Source of the DNA: Paenibacillus sp. JJ-223
Lineage (GTDB): Bacteria > Bacillota > Bacilli > Paenibacillales > Paenibacillaceae
NCBI RefSeq assembly: GCF_927798175.1
Contig: NZ_CAKMMP010000012.1
Span: 151,446 to 215,445, forward strand
DNA length: 64,000 nucleotides
Reading direction: 5' to 3'
The position numbers and the translations under genes are program-made. The notes under the pieces are model-generated. The model was given only the letters and a program-made list of their open reading frames with translations. It was not told the origin of the DNA and did not search any database. Positions 8,490-17,597 of this stretch are shown in pieces (position 1 is the stretch's first letter; each line of letters begins with the position of its first letter).

Positions 8490-9473
8490 ATGACAAAATA
8501 CGAAAATCAGATTCCGACGTCCGCAGGCATGAGCTTCAACTCATTAATAAGCATGTTAAGAGACTCGATCCGAGACAGTGCCGAACGGAGGCCGGCAGCC
8601 AACATGCCGATCGTGAAATGTGAACCTGCCGAATCGTTGAACGCATCAGATAACCCACAGGTCACATGGTTCGGCCATTCGGCTTTCCTGCTTGAAATGG
8701 AAGGACGCAGGCTGCTTTTTGACCCGATGCTGGGCAAACGCCCTTCCCCTGTATCCTGGGCGGGTACGAAACGTTACAGCACCCGTTTGCCGATCGAGCC
8801 GGAGGATTTCCCGGCCATCGATGCAATCATTATTTCGCATGACCATTATGACCATCTGGACTCTTCCTCCATCCGCAGATTAAAGGATAAAACAGAACGA
8901 TTTATCGTCCCGCTCGGCGTTCGCCGACGATTGATCCAAATGGGTGTTCCTGCGGAACAGATTACCGAGCACCACTGGTGGAATGAGTTCTCCTTCATGG
9001 GATTCACTGTTGCTTGCACGCCAGCGCGTCATTTCTCAGGCCGAGGCTTGTTTGATCGCAATTCCACCTTGTGGTGCTCATGGGTCATTGCTGGACGGGA
9101 AACGAAGGTTTTCTTTAGCGGCGACAGCGGATACGGCCCTCATTTCAAGGAAATCGGCAGAAAATACGGGCCTTTTGACCTGACCTTGATGGAGTGCGGA
9201 CAATATGACGAGCGTTGGTCCAACATTCATATGATGCCGGAAGAAACGGTACAAGCTCATTTGGATGTAGGTGGCGAACTGCTCATCCCGATTCATTGGG
9301 CCGCATTTACGCTGGCCTTTCATGCCTGGAACGAGCCGGTTGAACGGGTCACCAAGGCAGCACAAGCCTTGAAGGTTAACATCGCCACACCCAAAATTGG
9401 TGAGAAGGTCAGGCTATATACGGCGGATTACCCGAGCCAACCATGGTGGAGATACCCTGAACCCCGGGGTTAA
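8490..9473 (+). CDS. MBL-fold metallohydrolase, NAPE-PLD/UlaG type
   Basis: The protein is 327 aa. Metal-site signs are VTWFGHSAFLLE, ISHDHYDHLD (HxHxDH), ACTPARHFSGRG, FFSGDSGYG and IPIHWAAFTLAFHAW. That arrangement is typical of N-acyl-phosphatidylethanolamine phospholipase D-like hydrolases in bacteria. It is cytosolic, with no signal peptide. AGAAGGG precedes the ATG. It may be cotranscribed with the rRNA methyltransferase 91 bp upstream, though a GC-rich stem ending in TTTTTT at about 8440 may separate them. Confidence 0.88.
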   Translation: MTKYENQIPTSAGMSFNSLISMLRDSIRDSAERRPAANMPIVKCEPAESLNASDNPQVTWFGHSAFLLEMEGRRLLFDPMLGKRPSPVSWAGTKRYSTRLPIEPEDFPAIDAIIISHDHYDHLDSSSIRRLKDKTERFIVPLGVRRRLIQMGVPAEQITEHHWWNEFSFMGFTVACTPARHFSGRGLFDRNSTLWCSWVIAGRETKVFFSGDSGYGPHFKEIGRKYGPFDLTLMECGQYDERWSNIHMMPEETVQAHLDVGGELLIPIHWAAFTLAFHAWNEPVERVTKAAQALKVNIATPKIGEKVRLYTADYPSQPWWRYPEPRG

Positions 9474-9524
9474 CCCGATGAAATGGTTAGGGATGCATTT
9501 GATGGCATAAAAAACAAGCGCAAA

Positions 9525-9573
9525 AAGACGTGACCGGACAGATCGTTCACAACAATCCGTCCAGTCACGTCTT
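9525..9573. terminator. Bidirectional terminator
   Basis: AAAGACGTGACCGGAC pairs with GTCCAGTCACGTCTTT. T-rich tails occur on both sides, between the convergent MBL and GNAT genes. Confidence 0.8.
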
Positions 9574-9626
9574 TAGTTTTACCCAAACATGCTGCAAAGG
9601 TTGGTGCCCAAATCAGCAGATCTTCG

Positions 9627-10181
9627 TCAAGCTTCATCGCCGAGCAGTTTCTCATAAATGCTATACCCGTCGTTCTCCCCAAGGTATGTATATCCGTTCC
9701 TTGCATAGAACGCGTTCAGCGTATCATTGCCGGCCACGCAGTCCAACCGGACCCGATCCTTGTTCTCAAACCGGATGCCGGTACTGCTCCATTTCAATAT
9801 GCGTTTACCCAACCCGACGCTGGCATATTTGCGGCTTACGGCCAACCGGTGCAAATATAGCGCTCCATCCTCTGTTCCCGCTTGTTCTCCCCACAGTCGC
9901 TCGTCCCACTCGCTTGGACTACGCAACAAGGTCACCATCCCGGCCACCTCATCGCCTTGCTTTACGACGAACACGTCGCCCCGGCGAATCGCTCCGACCG
10001 TATCATGAGAGTCTTCTCCCCGAAGAAGCGCGCCCCATTGGCTCGACCCCTGGCTGTTTAACCACTCCGCAATTTCAACCAGCATGCGCATAATGGCATC
10101 GGTATCGTCCGGATGGGCCCGGTCGATGTAAAACGCTTCGCCGAGATCATGCTGCTGAATGGTATAGGTTGGTTGTTCCAT
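9627..10181 (-). CDS. GNAT-family N-acetyltransferase
   Basis: The protein is 184 aa with a single GNAT domain. LYLHRLAVSRKYASVGLGKRIL is the acetyl-CoA binding loop (VGLGK), followed by RLDCVAGNDTLNAFYARNGYTYLGE, the usual Asn and C-terminal strand. The acceptor amine is not predictable. It begins 21 bp before the end of the HAD gene located upstream on the same strand, so the two are probably cotranscribed. Confidence 0.85.
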   Translation of the reverse strand: MEQPTYTIQQHDLGEAFYIDRAHPDDTDAIMRMLVEIAEWLNSQGSSQWGALLRGEDSHDTVGAIRRGDVFVVKQGDEVAGMVTLLRSPSEWDERLWGEQAGTEDGALYLHRLAVSRKYASVGLGKRILKWSSTGIRFENKDRVRLDCVAGNDTLNAFYARNGYTYLGENDGYSIYEKLLGDEA

Positions 10182-10202
10182 GGCTTCTCTCCCTCTCCCT
10201 AT

Positions 10203-11009
10203 TTAACCTTCGGACAGCACGTGCTTTCGAATGGCATGCGCCACGCCTTGCTCGTTGTTGGAGTATGTCACTTCATCGGCAGCCGCCTTGACTTCCTCCG
10301 GCGAGTTGTCCATCGCAATGCCTTTGCCGGCAAAGGTCAGCATCGTAATGTCATTATAATAGTTTCCGATCGCCATGATCTCCTCGGGAGCGATGCCTTT
10401 GGTTTCGGCCAAACGTTTCAGCGCTGCGCCTTTGGATGCCTCCGGATGCATCAGATCGATGAAAAAGTCGCCGCTGCGGGTCATGTAATAAGGCAGATCC
10501 CAGGTTTCCCATTCTTGCTGGACGGCGTTCATCTGTTCGAGCGGACCGAATGCGGTAAATTTGGCCAATGGCTCCGACAAATCCGCCCATGTCGGCAGTT
10601 TTAACGGCTCCATCATGAAATTGGCATACATCTCCTGCACGTTCAGGGCCAAGCCTTCAGGTTGATCTACATATAGCCCAAACGCCGTGTTGATGTCAAA
10701 ATGAACGGCATTGCTGCGGCAATAGTCAATGATGGGCTGCAAACCTTGTCCGTCCAACGCAAAACGATGCACGATTTCGCGGGATTGCACTTCGGCTGTC
10801 ACTGCACCGTTATGCGTAATGACATAACCGTTCAAACCCATGTGCTCCATGAACGGAATCGTGTTGGCAGGCCCTCTGCCGGAGCAGAGAACGATTTCTG
10901 CGCCCTGACGCGAAGCCTGAATCAACGTCTCCTGCGTGAACTCGGTCAGTTCGTGATGATCATTCAAAAGTGTTCCGTCTACGTCCAGCGCGATCAATTT
11001 ATAAGTCAT
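10203..11009 (-). CDS. Cof-type HAD-IIB phosphatase
   Basis: The protein is 268 aa from the ATG at 11009 (MTYKLIALDVDGTLLND). The nucleophile motif LDVDGT is at about residue 8-13, motif II is LCSGR, and the C-terminal motif is AIGNYYNDITML. The mid-protein cap domain puts it in subfamily IIB (YidA/Cof-like), which dephosphorylates sugar phosphates and cofactors such as FMN. A TTG at 11027 is an alternative start but has no spaced ribosome binding site. Confidence 0.88.
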   Translation of the reverse strand: MTYKLIALDVDGTLLNDHHELTEFTQETLIQASRQGAEIVLCSGRGPANTIPFMEHMGLNGYVITHNGAVTAEVQSREIVHRFALDGQGLQPIIDYCRSNAVHFDINTAFGLYVDQPEGLALNVQEMYANFMMEPLKLPTWADLSEPLAKFTAFGPLEQMNAVQQEWETWDLPYYMTRSGDFFIDLMHPEASKGAALKRLAETKGIAPEEIMAIGNYYNDITMLTFAGKGIAMDNSPEEVKAAADEVTYSNNEQGVAHAIRKHVLSEG

Positions 11010-11161
11010 TTGTCTTTCTATCCCCAATCCTCAAATATGTTCTCCTAGTGTGAACCGCCTAATCAATCACACCAGGCCACTGCGAGTGCCTATGCTTCCG
11101 ATGCTGCTTTCTTTCAGAAAGCTTTTTGAGCGAACGCTTCGTTTCTCCACATTGGTTCTGC

Positions 11162-11908
11162 CTACTTCCGCAGCAAATTCAACTCGTCCTCGGTCAGCTC
11201 GCGATATCGCCCGATCGGCAGATCCGGGTCCAGCTGCAAGCCGCCCATCGCCACGCGTTTCAAATAAATAACGCGCTTGCCCACCGCTTGGAACATTCGC
11301 TTTACCTGATGAAATTTCCCTTCATGAATAATAAGCGAAATATGGGATACCACCCCTTCTTCCGTATCCTCATGGTTCAGTACGGTCAATTCCGCAGGCA
11401 TCGCGTCGTATCCGTCATCCAGCTGCACGCCTTGTTTGAAACGTTTGACGTCTTCTTCGTCCACGTTGCCGAGCACTCGGGCTTCGTACGTTTTCGGCAC
11501 GTGCTTGCGTGGAGATAGAAGGTCATGCGCAAGCGGCCCATCATTGGTCAGGATGAGCAAACCTTCGGTATCCTTGTCCAGCCGCCCCACAGGGAACGGA
11601 TTGAAGCTGCGGTCCTCTTTTTTCAACAAGTCAAGCACCGTACGATCCCTGGTATCCTCTGTCGCAGACACCACGCCGGGAGGTTTGTGCAGCATCAGAT
11701 AGATCATTTCGCGGTAAACAATTCGTTCCCCGTCTGCCTCAATGACATGGACATCCGGATCAACCTGAATGCCGCTGTCCTTTACCGCTTTGCCATCCAC
11801 GTGGATTCGGCCTTGTTTGACCATTTTTTTAAGCTCGCTGCGGGTACCTACGCCCATATGGCTCAATATTTTATCCAATCGCTGCGTTTTCTTGCCTTTG
11901 CTGCTCAT
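11162..11908 (-). CDS. RsuA/RluB-family rRNA pseudouridine synthase
   Basis: The protein is 248 aa. An N-terminal S4 RNA-binding domain (QRLDKILSHMGVGTR...) is followed by the catalytic domain with VGRLDKDTEGLLILTNDG, whose Asp is the nucleophile, and GKFHQVKRMFQAVGK. It isomerises a uridine in rRNA; small-subunit U516 is the RsuA target. The ATG at 11908 overlaps the TGA of the preceding m5C methyltransferase as ATGA, and GGAGG lies 11 nt upstream inside that gene, so translation is coupled. Confidence 0.92.
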   Translation of the reverse strand: MSSKGKKTQRLDKILSHMGVGTRSELKKMVKQGRIHVDGKAVKDSGIQVDPDVHVIEADGERIVYREMIYLMLHKPPGVVSATEDTRDRTVLDLLKKEDRSFNPFPVGRLDKDTEGLLILTNDGPLAHDLLSPRKHVPKTYEARVLGNVDEEDVKRFKQGVQLDDGYDAMPAELTVLNHEDTEEGVVSHISLIIHEGKFHQVKRMFQAVGKRVIYLKRVAMGGLQLDPDLPIGRYRELTEDELNLLRK

Positions 11909-13542
11909 GCCGATGTCCACCTCCAGCCTGCAGGATATTCATTTTTCAAAACGCCGTCCAGCCATTTCCCCCAGCCGAGGGCATATCCGTCCACGCATAT
12001 AAGCGCATAGCCCTTACGGGCAATACCAGCTTCCACCTCGACCCGATCCTCGTCCACGTTTAACGTCTCGCCTTTGAGATATCTTACCGCTTCGCCGTCT
12101 GCCGAGGATAGATGGATCACTCTCTTTGCTTCCTGCGCGCGGAGCGCACAGGCCAGCGGATGGGAAGGCACGAAACGCCCGTTTTTGACGGTACCCATAA
12201 ACCAACCCGGGCGAACGACCTTTAACCCTTCCAGCCTTGCTGCTCCGACTGCGGATTGATACACCCGATCGCCGTAGAACACCGTCTCCCCACACAGCTC
12301 GATCTCTGTATGCTCCGCAATGAAGCGGGAATACACTTGTCCGGCGTCCGCACCACCCTGTTCGACACGTTTCGTGCCACGATCGGATTTGTTTCCGCCG
12401 CGTTCCTTGCCTTTGCCATGTTTGCCGCCGCTTTTGCCTCCAGAATCCTGCTGGCGATCACGTCCCTCGTACCTGGTCAACCGTTCATGCTTCCGACCTC
12501 TGGCATCAGTCCATGGCTCTCCCGCAGCCGAGGCGTGGATCGCGACTTCTTCCTCCACGACGTCAGCTGTCATGGCCGGTTCGCCATTATGCTGCAGCAC
12601 CGCCAAATAGTGTCCTTCCCCTTCGAGCAAATGAGGCCACAGCCGTGCCGTACCCCGCACCTGATCCAGCACCCTTTCGGTCTGCTCAGCCGTTTCAGGC
12701 AGCATCCGGCGCACCCAGTCAGGTCTGCCGGGGGCAAATCCTGCCTCCGCCGGAATCGGCTTCACGGAAAATTCGGGATTTGCAGCAAGGAACTCGGCAA
12801 TCATCGCTTCATTTTCCTCCGGAGCAAACGTGCAGGTTGAATAAACGATCGTTCCGCCGTGGGCGAGCAAACGGGCCGCGGTTTTGAGGATATCGCGCTG
12901 CATCAGCACACACTTTTCGACCGAATGATGCTCCCAGGATTTCACCATGTCCTCGTCTTTGCGGAACATGCCTTCGCCAGAGCAAGGCGCATCGATCAGC
13001 ACTTTGTCAAAGTAATAAGGAAACGCCTCCGCGATGCGTTCCGGCGATTCATTCAGTACAACGGCATTGCGGACGCCATAGAGCTCCACGTTTTTGGCAA
13101 GCGCCTTGGTCCGTTCGGCATGAATGTCATTGGTGACCAGAACGCCCTCGCCCTGCAATTTGGCCGCAATCTGCGTCGATTTGCCGCCAGGTGCAGCGCA
13201 TAGATCCAGAACACGGTCTCCCGGTTCCACTCCCAGCACCTCCACGGGTGCCATGGCACTCGGTTCCTGAATATAGTACAACCCCGCATGGTAATACGGA
13301 TGCAGTCCAGGTTTGACGCCATGCGGAACGTAAAAGCCCGTTTCAGACCATGGTATAGGTCTCAATTCGTAAGGAATGATCTCACGCAGATGTTCTACCG
13401 ATATTTTCAACGTATTCACCCGTAAACCCGCATACGGGGAATGCTGATATGATGTCATAAATTGTTCGAATTCTTCGCCAAGCAGCATTTCCATGCGTCC
13501 GGCAAAGCTTGGTGGCAACTGTACAGCCATATTTCCACTCAT
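11905..13542 (-). CDS. RsmF-type rRNA (cytosine-C5) methyltransferase, paralogue 2
   Basis: The protein is 545 aa. It shares the architecture and motifs of the 6998-8398 product: LDLCAAPGGKST, DAPCSGEGMFRKDED and YSTCTFAPEENE, both catalytic Cys present. It differs by an extra low-complexity linker (about residues 365-405) rich in Gly, Lys, Arg and Asp, before a C-terminal PUA-like region ending GYALGWGKWLDG. It is coupled to the RsuA-type gene by an ATGA overlap, forming an rRNA-modification operon. A second ATG four codons in (MAVQL) is an equally good start. Confidence 0.88.
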   Translation of the reverse strand: MSGNMAVQLPPSFAGRMEMLLGEEFEQFMTSYQHSPYAGLRVNTLKISVEHLREIIPYELRPIPWSETGFYVPHGVKPGLHPYYHAGLYYIQEPSAMAPVEVLGVEPGDRVLDLCAAPGGKSTQIAAKLQGEGVLVTNDIHAERTKALAKNVELYGVRNAVVLNESPERIAEAFPYYFDKVLIDAPCSGEGMFRKDEDMVKSWEHHSVEKCVLMQRDILKTAARLLAHGGTIVYSTCTFAPEENEAMIAEFLAANPEFSVKPIPAEAGFAPGRPDWVRRMLPETAEQTERVLDQVRGTARLWPHLLEGEGHYLAVLQHNGEPAMTADVVEEEVAIHASAAGEPWTDARGRKHERLTRYEGRDRQQDSGGKSGGKHGKGKERGGNKSDRGTKRVEQGGADAGQVYSRFIAEHTEIELCGETVFYGDRVYQSAVGAARLEGLKVVRPGWFMGTVKNGRFVPSHPLACALRAQEAKRVIHLSSADGEAVRYLKGETLNVDEDRVEVEAGIARKGYALICVDGYALGWGKWLDGVLKNEYPAGWRWTSA

Positions 13543-13748
13543 CCTGTCTCGTTAAAATGCATATTGCTCTATGTTATCATATCCCGCGATCGCTTTCCTA
13601 TTGATCTTGTTCACGTATTCCACTACACACTGTAATGTTGTATAATGACAAGTAGGTTGATGAACGAGCATAATTCAGGGTGTTTATGAATATTATCCCA
13701 GAATTTTTGCCGAAACCATATCTTGATATGATCAATGGAGGATGTCCG

Positions 13749-14294
13749 ATGAAATCGAAGAAAAAGAAAAGCGCCGCCATTTTTATTTTTTTGGGCGCAT
13801 TTGTCGTTCTGCTCGCTGCGCTTGCTTTGGTGAACCAGCAATCCAAAAAGCAGTTGGACGCTACGCCGAACCCCTACGGCATCGCAGCCTCCAAGCTTAA
13901 TCCGGCGACCAGGGAACTGCTTGACGATCCGAATTACCAACAAATCATTTTGCCCGACCAGCTCAAGTCCAAAATCGATAACAAAGACAGCTTTTTCGTT
14001 TACTTCTTTGCCTCCGATTGCGTGCACTGCCGGGCTACGACGCCTCAATTGATGCCGCTCGTCGACGAAGAAGGCATCAAATTGCCGCAGTTCAATCTGC
14101 GCGAATTCGAGTCCGGCTGGACCGATTACAACATCGAGTTTACGCCTACGCTCGTTTATTACGAGAAAGGCGTCGAGAAAGACCGCATGGTTGGCGGATT
14201 GAGTGAGCAAAATTCCGACAACGGGTACACGTTGGATGATTACAAGCAATTTTTTGATAAATACAAGGCTAACCTGACGCCAGCAGCAAGCTAA
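13749..14294 (+). CDS. Membrane-anchored thioredoxin-like protein
   Basis: The protein is 181 aa from the ATG at 13749, 7 nt after GGAGG. KKKK precedes one transmembrane helix (about 9-28), so the thioredoxin domain faces outward. The active site is FASDCVHCRATTP with Cys91 and Cys94, a cis-Pro lies in EFTPTLVYYEKG, and the C-terminus is short. It probably reduces or oxidises extracytoplasmic disulfides. It stands alone, followed by two hairpins (14332-14351 and 14387-14428). Confidence 0.87.
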   Translation: MKSKKKKSAAIFIFLGAFVVLLAALALVNQQSKKQLDATPNPYGIAASKLNPATRELLDDPNYQQIILPDQLKSKIDNKDSFFVYFFASDCVHCRATTPQLMPLVDEEGIKLPQFNLREFESGWTDYNIEFTPTLVYYEKGVEKDRMVGGLSEQNSDNGYTLDDYKQFFDKYKANLTPAAS

Positions 14295-14386
14295 ACCATT
14301 TTCCGGGCAACATGGTCCGAAAAGATTCCGTGTCCAAAAATCTTTGGACAAGCCTACCGCACTTCTAATTATGGCGCATGATGCAA

Positions 14387-14429
14387 ACACCCCGGCGGCT
14401 CCATGACGGAGCCACCCGGGGTGTTTTTT
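14387..14429 (+). terminator. Intrinsic terminator
   Basis: ACACCCCGG.GGCTCC pairs with GGAGCC.CC.GGGGTGT, followed by TTTTTT. A further perfect stem TGTCCAAA/TTTGGACA lies upstream at about 14332-14351. Confidence 0.88.
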
Positions 14430-14468
14430 GCCTTGCTCTTTGACGTCAGAATGGGCCTAGCTAGCATC

Positions 14469-14972
14469 CTAACGCTGATTGCTTTCCGACTGTGCGTTCC
14501 CTTGCTGCATTGCCTTCATTCGTTCCTCATAAATGCGTCCACGCGTCGGGCTGCGCCGCTGCGGAACGTTCGCCTTCAGCTGAGAGGAACGCTGCCGGAT
14601 TGCTTGCATTAACGCTTCATCCTGGATGTGAATCACAAGATCCCGATACGGAACAGGTTCAGCATGCCGGCCAGAGAGCTCTTCAGCCAACTCCCTCACG
14701 TCCTCCACAAGACGTCCAAGATCAATTCCCCTTGCATCATCAGGGTACGGCTGCAACAATTGCAGCGCGCTCTGCAGCATCATCCGGCCGCCGCGCAAAT
14801 TGCCGTTCCTGAAATGGTACAGTCCGACGGCAACCTGCAGCAAACCTTTATATAAAGCATCCCGATCCTTCTCAAGCCATAACTCTTCCAACGCTTCATG
14901 GCATTCGAAATAATCCTGGTCGCGGTTGAAATAGATCAGATAGTCAATATATAACGGCTCATAGGGATTCAT
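14469..14972 (-). CDS. DUF309 domain protein
   Basis: The protein is 167 aa. The DUF309 core is visible near the N-terminus: FNRDQDYFECHEALEELWLEK followed by LLQVAVGLYHFRNGNLRGG. The biochemical role of the family is unknown; His and Glu in HEALEELW suggest a metal or small-ligand pocket. The ATG lies 14 bp inside the end of the upstream alarmone synthetase gene, so the two are translationally coupled. Confidence 0.85.
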   Translation of the reverse strand: MNPYEPLYIDYLIYFNRDQDYFECHEALEELWLEKDRDALYKGLLQVAVGLYHFRNGNLRGGRMMLQSALQLLQPYPDDARGIDLGRLVEDVRELAEELSGRHAEPVPYRDLVIHIQDEALMQAIRQRSSQLKANVPQRRSPTRGRIYEERMKAMQQGNAQSESNQR

Positions 14973-15774
14973 CGGGATTGTCGCCCTTCCTGGCCGTATT
15001 CAGCAGCGTTTTGACGTCATCCAGCAGCTGCTTGAGACCCTCCATGTCATGGCGTTCCCAGAGTTCGTTGAATCGCTGCTGCGCATCGATCGCTTCCTTC
15101 ACCAAATGATAGAAGTACAATTGATGAATGATCGATAAAGTCTTGGACACGATGTTGGAATCGTCTTCGAACTCCTTCTGCGCTTCGAGGATCTGCAGCC
15201 GAATGGCCGACATCTCGTTGTCCAGGACAAATGCGGCTTCCGCCGTTTTCTTCAACCGCTCTCTCATATCGTCCGGCAAACTCTCCCGGTATTTGTAACT
15301 GAGCGAATGCTCGATGGTCGCCCAGAAATTCATGGCCAGCGTGCGAATTTGGATTTCTGCCAGCACCTTTTTCTGTCCGAGCGCCGTTTGCACGGGATAT
15401 TCGATAATCATATGAAAACTGCGATAACCGCTTTCCTTGAAATTGGTAATGTAATCTTTCTCGATCAGCACGGTCAGATCCTTGCGGGCCCGGATGTATT
15501 CGGCAACGCGGCGGATATCCTCCACGAACTGGCACATGATGCGAATGCCCGCAATATCCTCGATTCCTGTTTCGATTTGATCAAGCGGCACGCTCAGACG
15601 TTTGGATTTCTCCAATATGCTGGATATTTTTTTGACCCGTCCTGTTACAAATTCGATGGGCGCATATTCTTCTCTCTTTTTGAGTTCTGCCCGCATCGTT
15701 TTGAACTTGACTTTCAATTCCTCTACCGTTTGTTCATAAGGAAGTAAAAATGTACCCCAGTCTCTACCGTCCAT
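14959..15774 (-). CDS. relQ: Small alarmone synthetase, RelQ/YjbM type
   Basis: The protein is 271 aa, with only the (p)ppGpp synthetase domain and no hydrolase, TGS or ACT part. Key features are GRVKKISSILEKSKR, IEDIAGIRIMCQF, DYITNFKESGYRSFHMIIEYP, AEIQIRTLAMNFWATIEHSLSYK, and a C-terminal helix pair used for tetramerisation in this class. It makes pppGpp/ppGpp from ATP and GTP/GDP. AGGAGG precedes the ATG by 7 nt. Confidence 0.92.
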   Translation of the reverse strand: MDGRDWGTFLLPYEQTVEELKVKFKTMRAELKKREEYAPIEFVTGRVKKISSILEKSKRLSVPLDQIETGIEDIAGIRIMCQFVEDIRRVAEYIRARKDLTVLIEKDYITNFKESGYRSFHMIIEYPVQTALGQKKVLAEIQIRTLAMNFWATIEHSLSYKYRESLPDDMRERLKKTAEAAFVLDNEMSAIRLQILEAQKEFEDDSNIVSKTLSIIHQLYFYHLVKEAIDAQQRFNELWERHDMEGLKQLLDDVKTLLNTARKGDNPDESL

Positions 15775-16023
15775 GTTTAATGCCTCCTGTCTCTATAGCG
15801 TCCCCTATGTTCCATTATACATGATGTCGGGCGGGGGGAAGAGTTCCGCGCATATTGCCCTCTTCCTGCTTCTTTTTTCTGGGGATGTAGTCATTACACG
15901 CTCTCACTGTCTTTTATCTTATCAGAAAGCATGCCGTTCGCAGCCCAAAGTCTGGGCGATTGCAGCAAAAACAGCCGCAATACGCGGTCTGTTTTCTCAG
16001 CGCCTTTATCGGCCCATGCACCA
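15775..16023. other. Intergenic gap between pyrD and relQ
   Basis: This 249-bp gap holds the relQ ribosome binding site at its left end. I find no clear terminator after pyrD, no conserved RNA and no short gene. Confidence 0.5.
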
Positions 16024-17121
16024 CTAGCGGTGATCCGCGCCGACAGCCTCCGAAATATGGCTGTATCCGTCCTTGCGCAGCAGCTCCCGCAACCCTGCGT
16101 GAAGCCGGCGGTTGATCTCGGGCCCCTCGTAGATCAGTGCCGTATAGATTTCCACCAGGCTGGCACCTGCTTTTATTTTCTCGTAAGCATCCTCGCTCGT
16201 GAAAATGCCGCCCGATCCGATGATCGGCAGCTTTCCTTCTGTCTGACGATAAATTTGGCGAATGACCTCCGTGGAACGCTCGCGCAGCGGCTTGCCGCTA
16301 AGCCCTCCCGTTTCCTTTGCATGTTCGTGGGACAGTCCTTCGCGGCTGATCGTTGTATTGGTTGCAATGATGCCGGACACGCCGCTGTCCACGATGGTGC
16401 CAACCATGTATTCGAGTTCTTGCTCATTGACGTCGGGTGCGATTTTGACCAAGACCGATTTGAGCGTTCCCCCGGCTCTTTGCTGCTGTGCCTTCAGTTC
16501 GACCATAACGGCTGCGAGCAGCTCCTTCAATTCGTTTCCATGCTGCAGATTACGCAAATCCGGCGTATTTGGTGAACTGATGTTCACGACAAAAAGATCG
16601 GCATAATCATAGAGCGCACGGATGCATTTGGCGTAATCGAGATGAGCTTCTTCGTTGGGGGTCGCCTTGTTTTTTCCGATATTTACGGCTACGGGGATCC
16701 GTCGTTCCCTCAGCTTCGCCAGTTCACCTGCCATCGCCTCGGCCCCCAAATTGTTGAAACCCATACGATTCACCAGCGCCTCATCCGGAGGCAAACGGAA
16801 CAAACGCGGCTGTTCATTCCCCGGCTGCCCCAGCGGAGTCACGGTGCCTACCTCCATGAATCCGAAACCGATGGAAGAAAAGCCGGCGACGGCCTGTCCG
16901 TTTTTATCCAAACCGGCAGCCAGGCCTACCGGCGTCGGGAAATGGCAGCCAAACAGATCCACGGCGAGGTCCTCCGTTTCGTTTACGCCGTACATCACTC
17001 GCAGCCCGGCAGGAACCGGGCGAATGCTGCCCATTCCGCTGAGTCCCCCGATAATCAGATGATGGGCCTTCTCCGGGTCCATTTTGAACAACAAGGGTTT
17101 AGCCAAACTTTTGTATAACAA
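16024..17121 (-). CDS. pyrD: Dihydroorotate dehydrogenase, class 2 (quinone)
   Basis: The protein is 365 aa from TTG 17121 (MLYKSLAKPLLFKMDPEKAHH), which is 9 nt from GGAG; a GTG two codons earlier would be only 3 nt from it. FMN- and substrate-site motifs are GLAAGLDKNG, GTVTPLGQPGNEQPR, VNRMGFNNLG, NISSPNT, NTTI and IIGSGGI. The length and N-terminal amphipathic helix mark the membrane-associated, menaquinone-linked class 2. Low-GC Gram-positives more often use class 1B inside the pyr operon, whereas this one is solitary. Confidence 0.95.
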   Translation of the reverse strand: MLYKSLAKPLLFKMDPEKAHHLIIGGLSGMGSIRPVPAGLRVMYGVNETEDLAVDLFGCHFPTPVGLAAGLDKNGQAVAGFSSIGFGFMEVGTVTPLGQPGNEQPRLFRLPPDEALVNRMGFNNLGAEAMAGELAKLRERRIPVAVNIGKNKATPNEEAHLDYAKCIRALYDYADLFVVNISSPNTPDLRNLQHGNELKELLAAVMVELKAQQQRAGGTLKSVLVKIAPDVNEQELEYMVGTIVDSGVSGIIATNTTISREGLSHEHAKETGGLSGKPLRERSTEVIRQIYRQTEGKLPIIGSGGIFTSEDAYEKIKAGASLVEIYTALIYEGPEINRRLHAGLRELLRKDGYSHISEAVGADHR

Positions 17122-17397
17122 ATCCACTCACTCCGTTCTCGTCCGGTACGCCGTTAACATGCTTTCCCGTCCATTTATATGTAAAAACACCCTACTCCCA
17201 AGTCTATCCGTTTCTGACCTAAAAGGAAAGTAGTTTGCGCATAGACGCAGGCATTTGCCCTACTGAAACCATGTCTCATATCGGCAGCGCCCGGGGAACA
17301 AATACAACCGCATACTGGAAATAACGAGATGATTTATTTACAATGAAAGCAGTGGCCTCGACTGCAAGGCTCGATGTTAATAAAGGAGGATATGCCC

Positions 17398-17535
17398 ATG
17401 GCTCCCAAACGAAAACCGCCCACGCTGCAGCAGAAAAAAGAAGAAGTCAATCGCAAAGCCATTATTTGGACGGCAGCAAGCGTTGTAGGGTTGATCATCA
17501 TCATCAGCGCGCTTATTATTATCGCCAACCTGTGA
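17398..17535 (+). CDS. Small single-span membrane protein (45 aa)
   Basis: AAAGGAGGA lies 7 nt before the ATG. The basic N-terminus (APKRKPPTLQQKKEEVNRK) is followed by one transmembrane helix to the end (TAASVVGLIIIISALIIIANL). The codons are typical of the genome. It is convergent with the L,D-transpeptidase gene 62 bp away. The function is unknown; it may be a cytoplasm-anchored membrane micropeptide. Confidence 0.75.
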   Translation: MAPKRKPPTLQQKKEEVNRKAIIWTAASVVGLIIIISALIIIANL

Positions 17536-17597
17536 CCAATCCAATCCAGGGCCTGCTCATCTACATAACCACGCTTCACGAATGATCTGCTGCCAGG

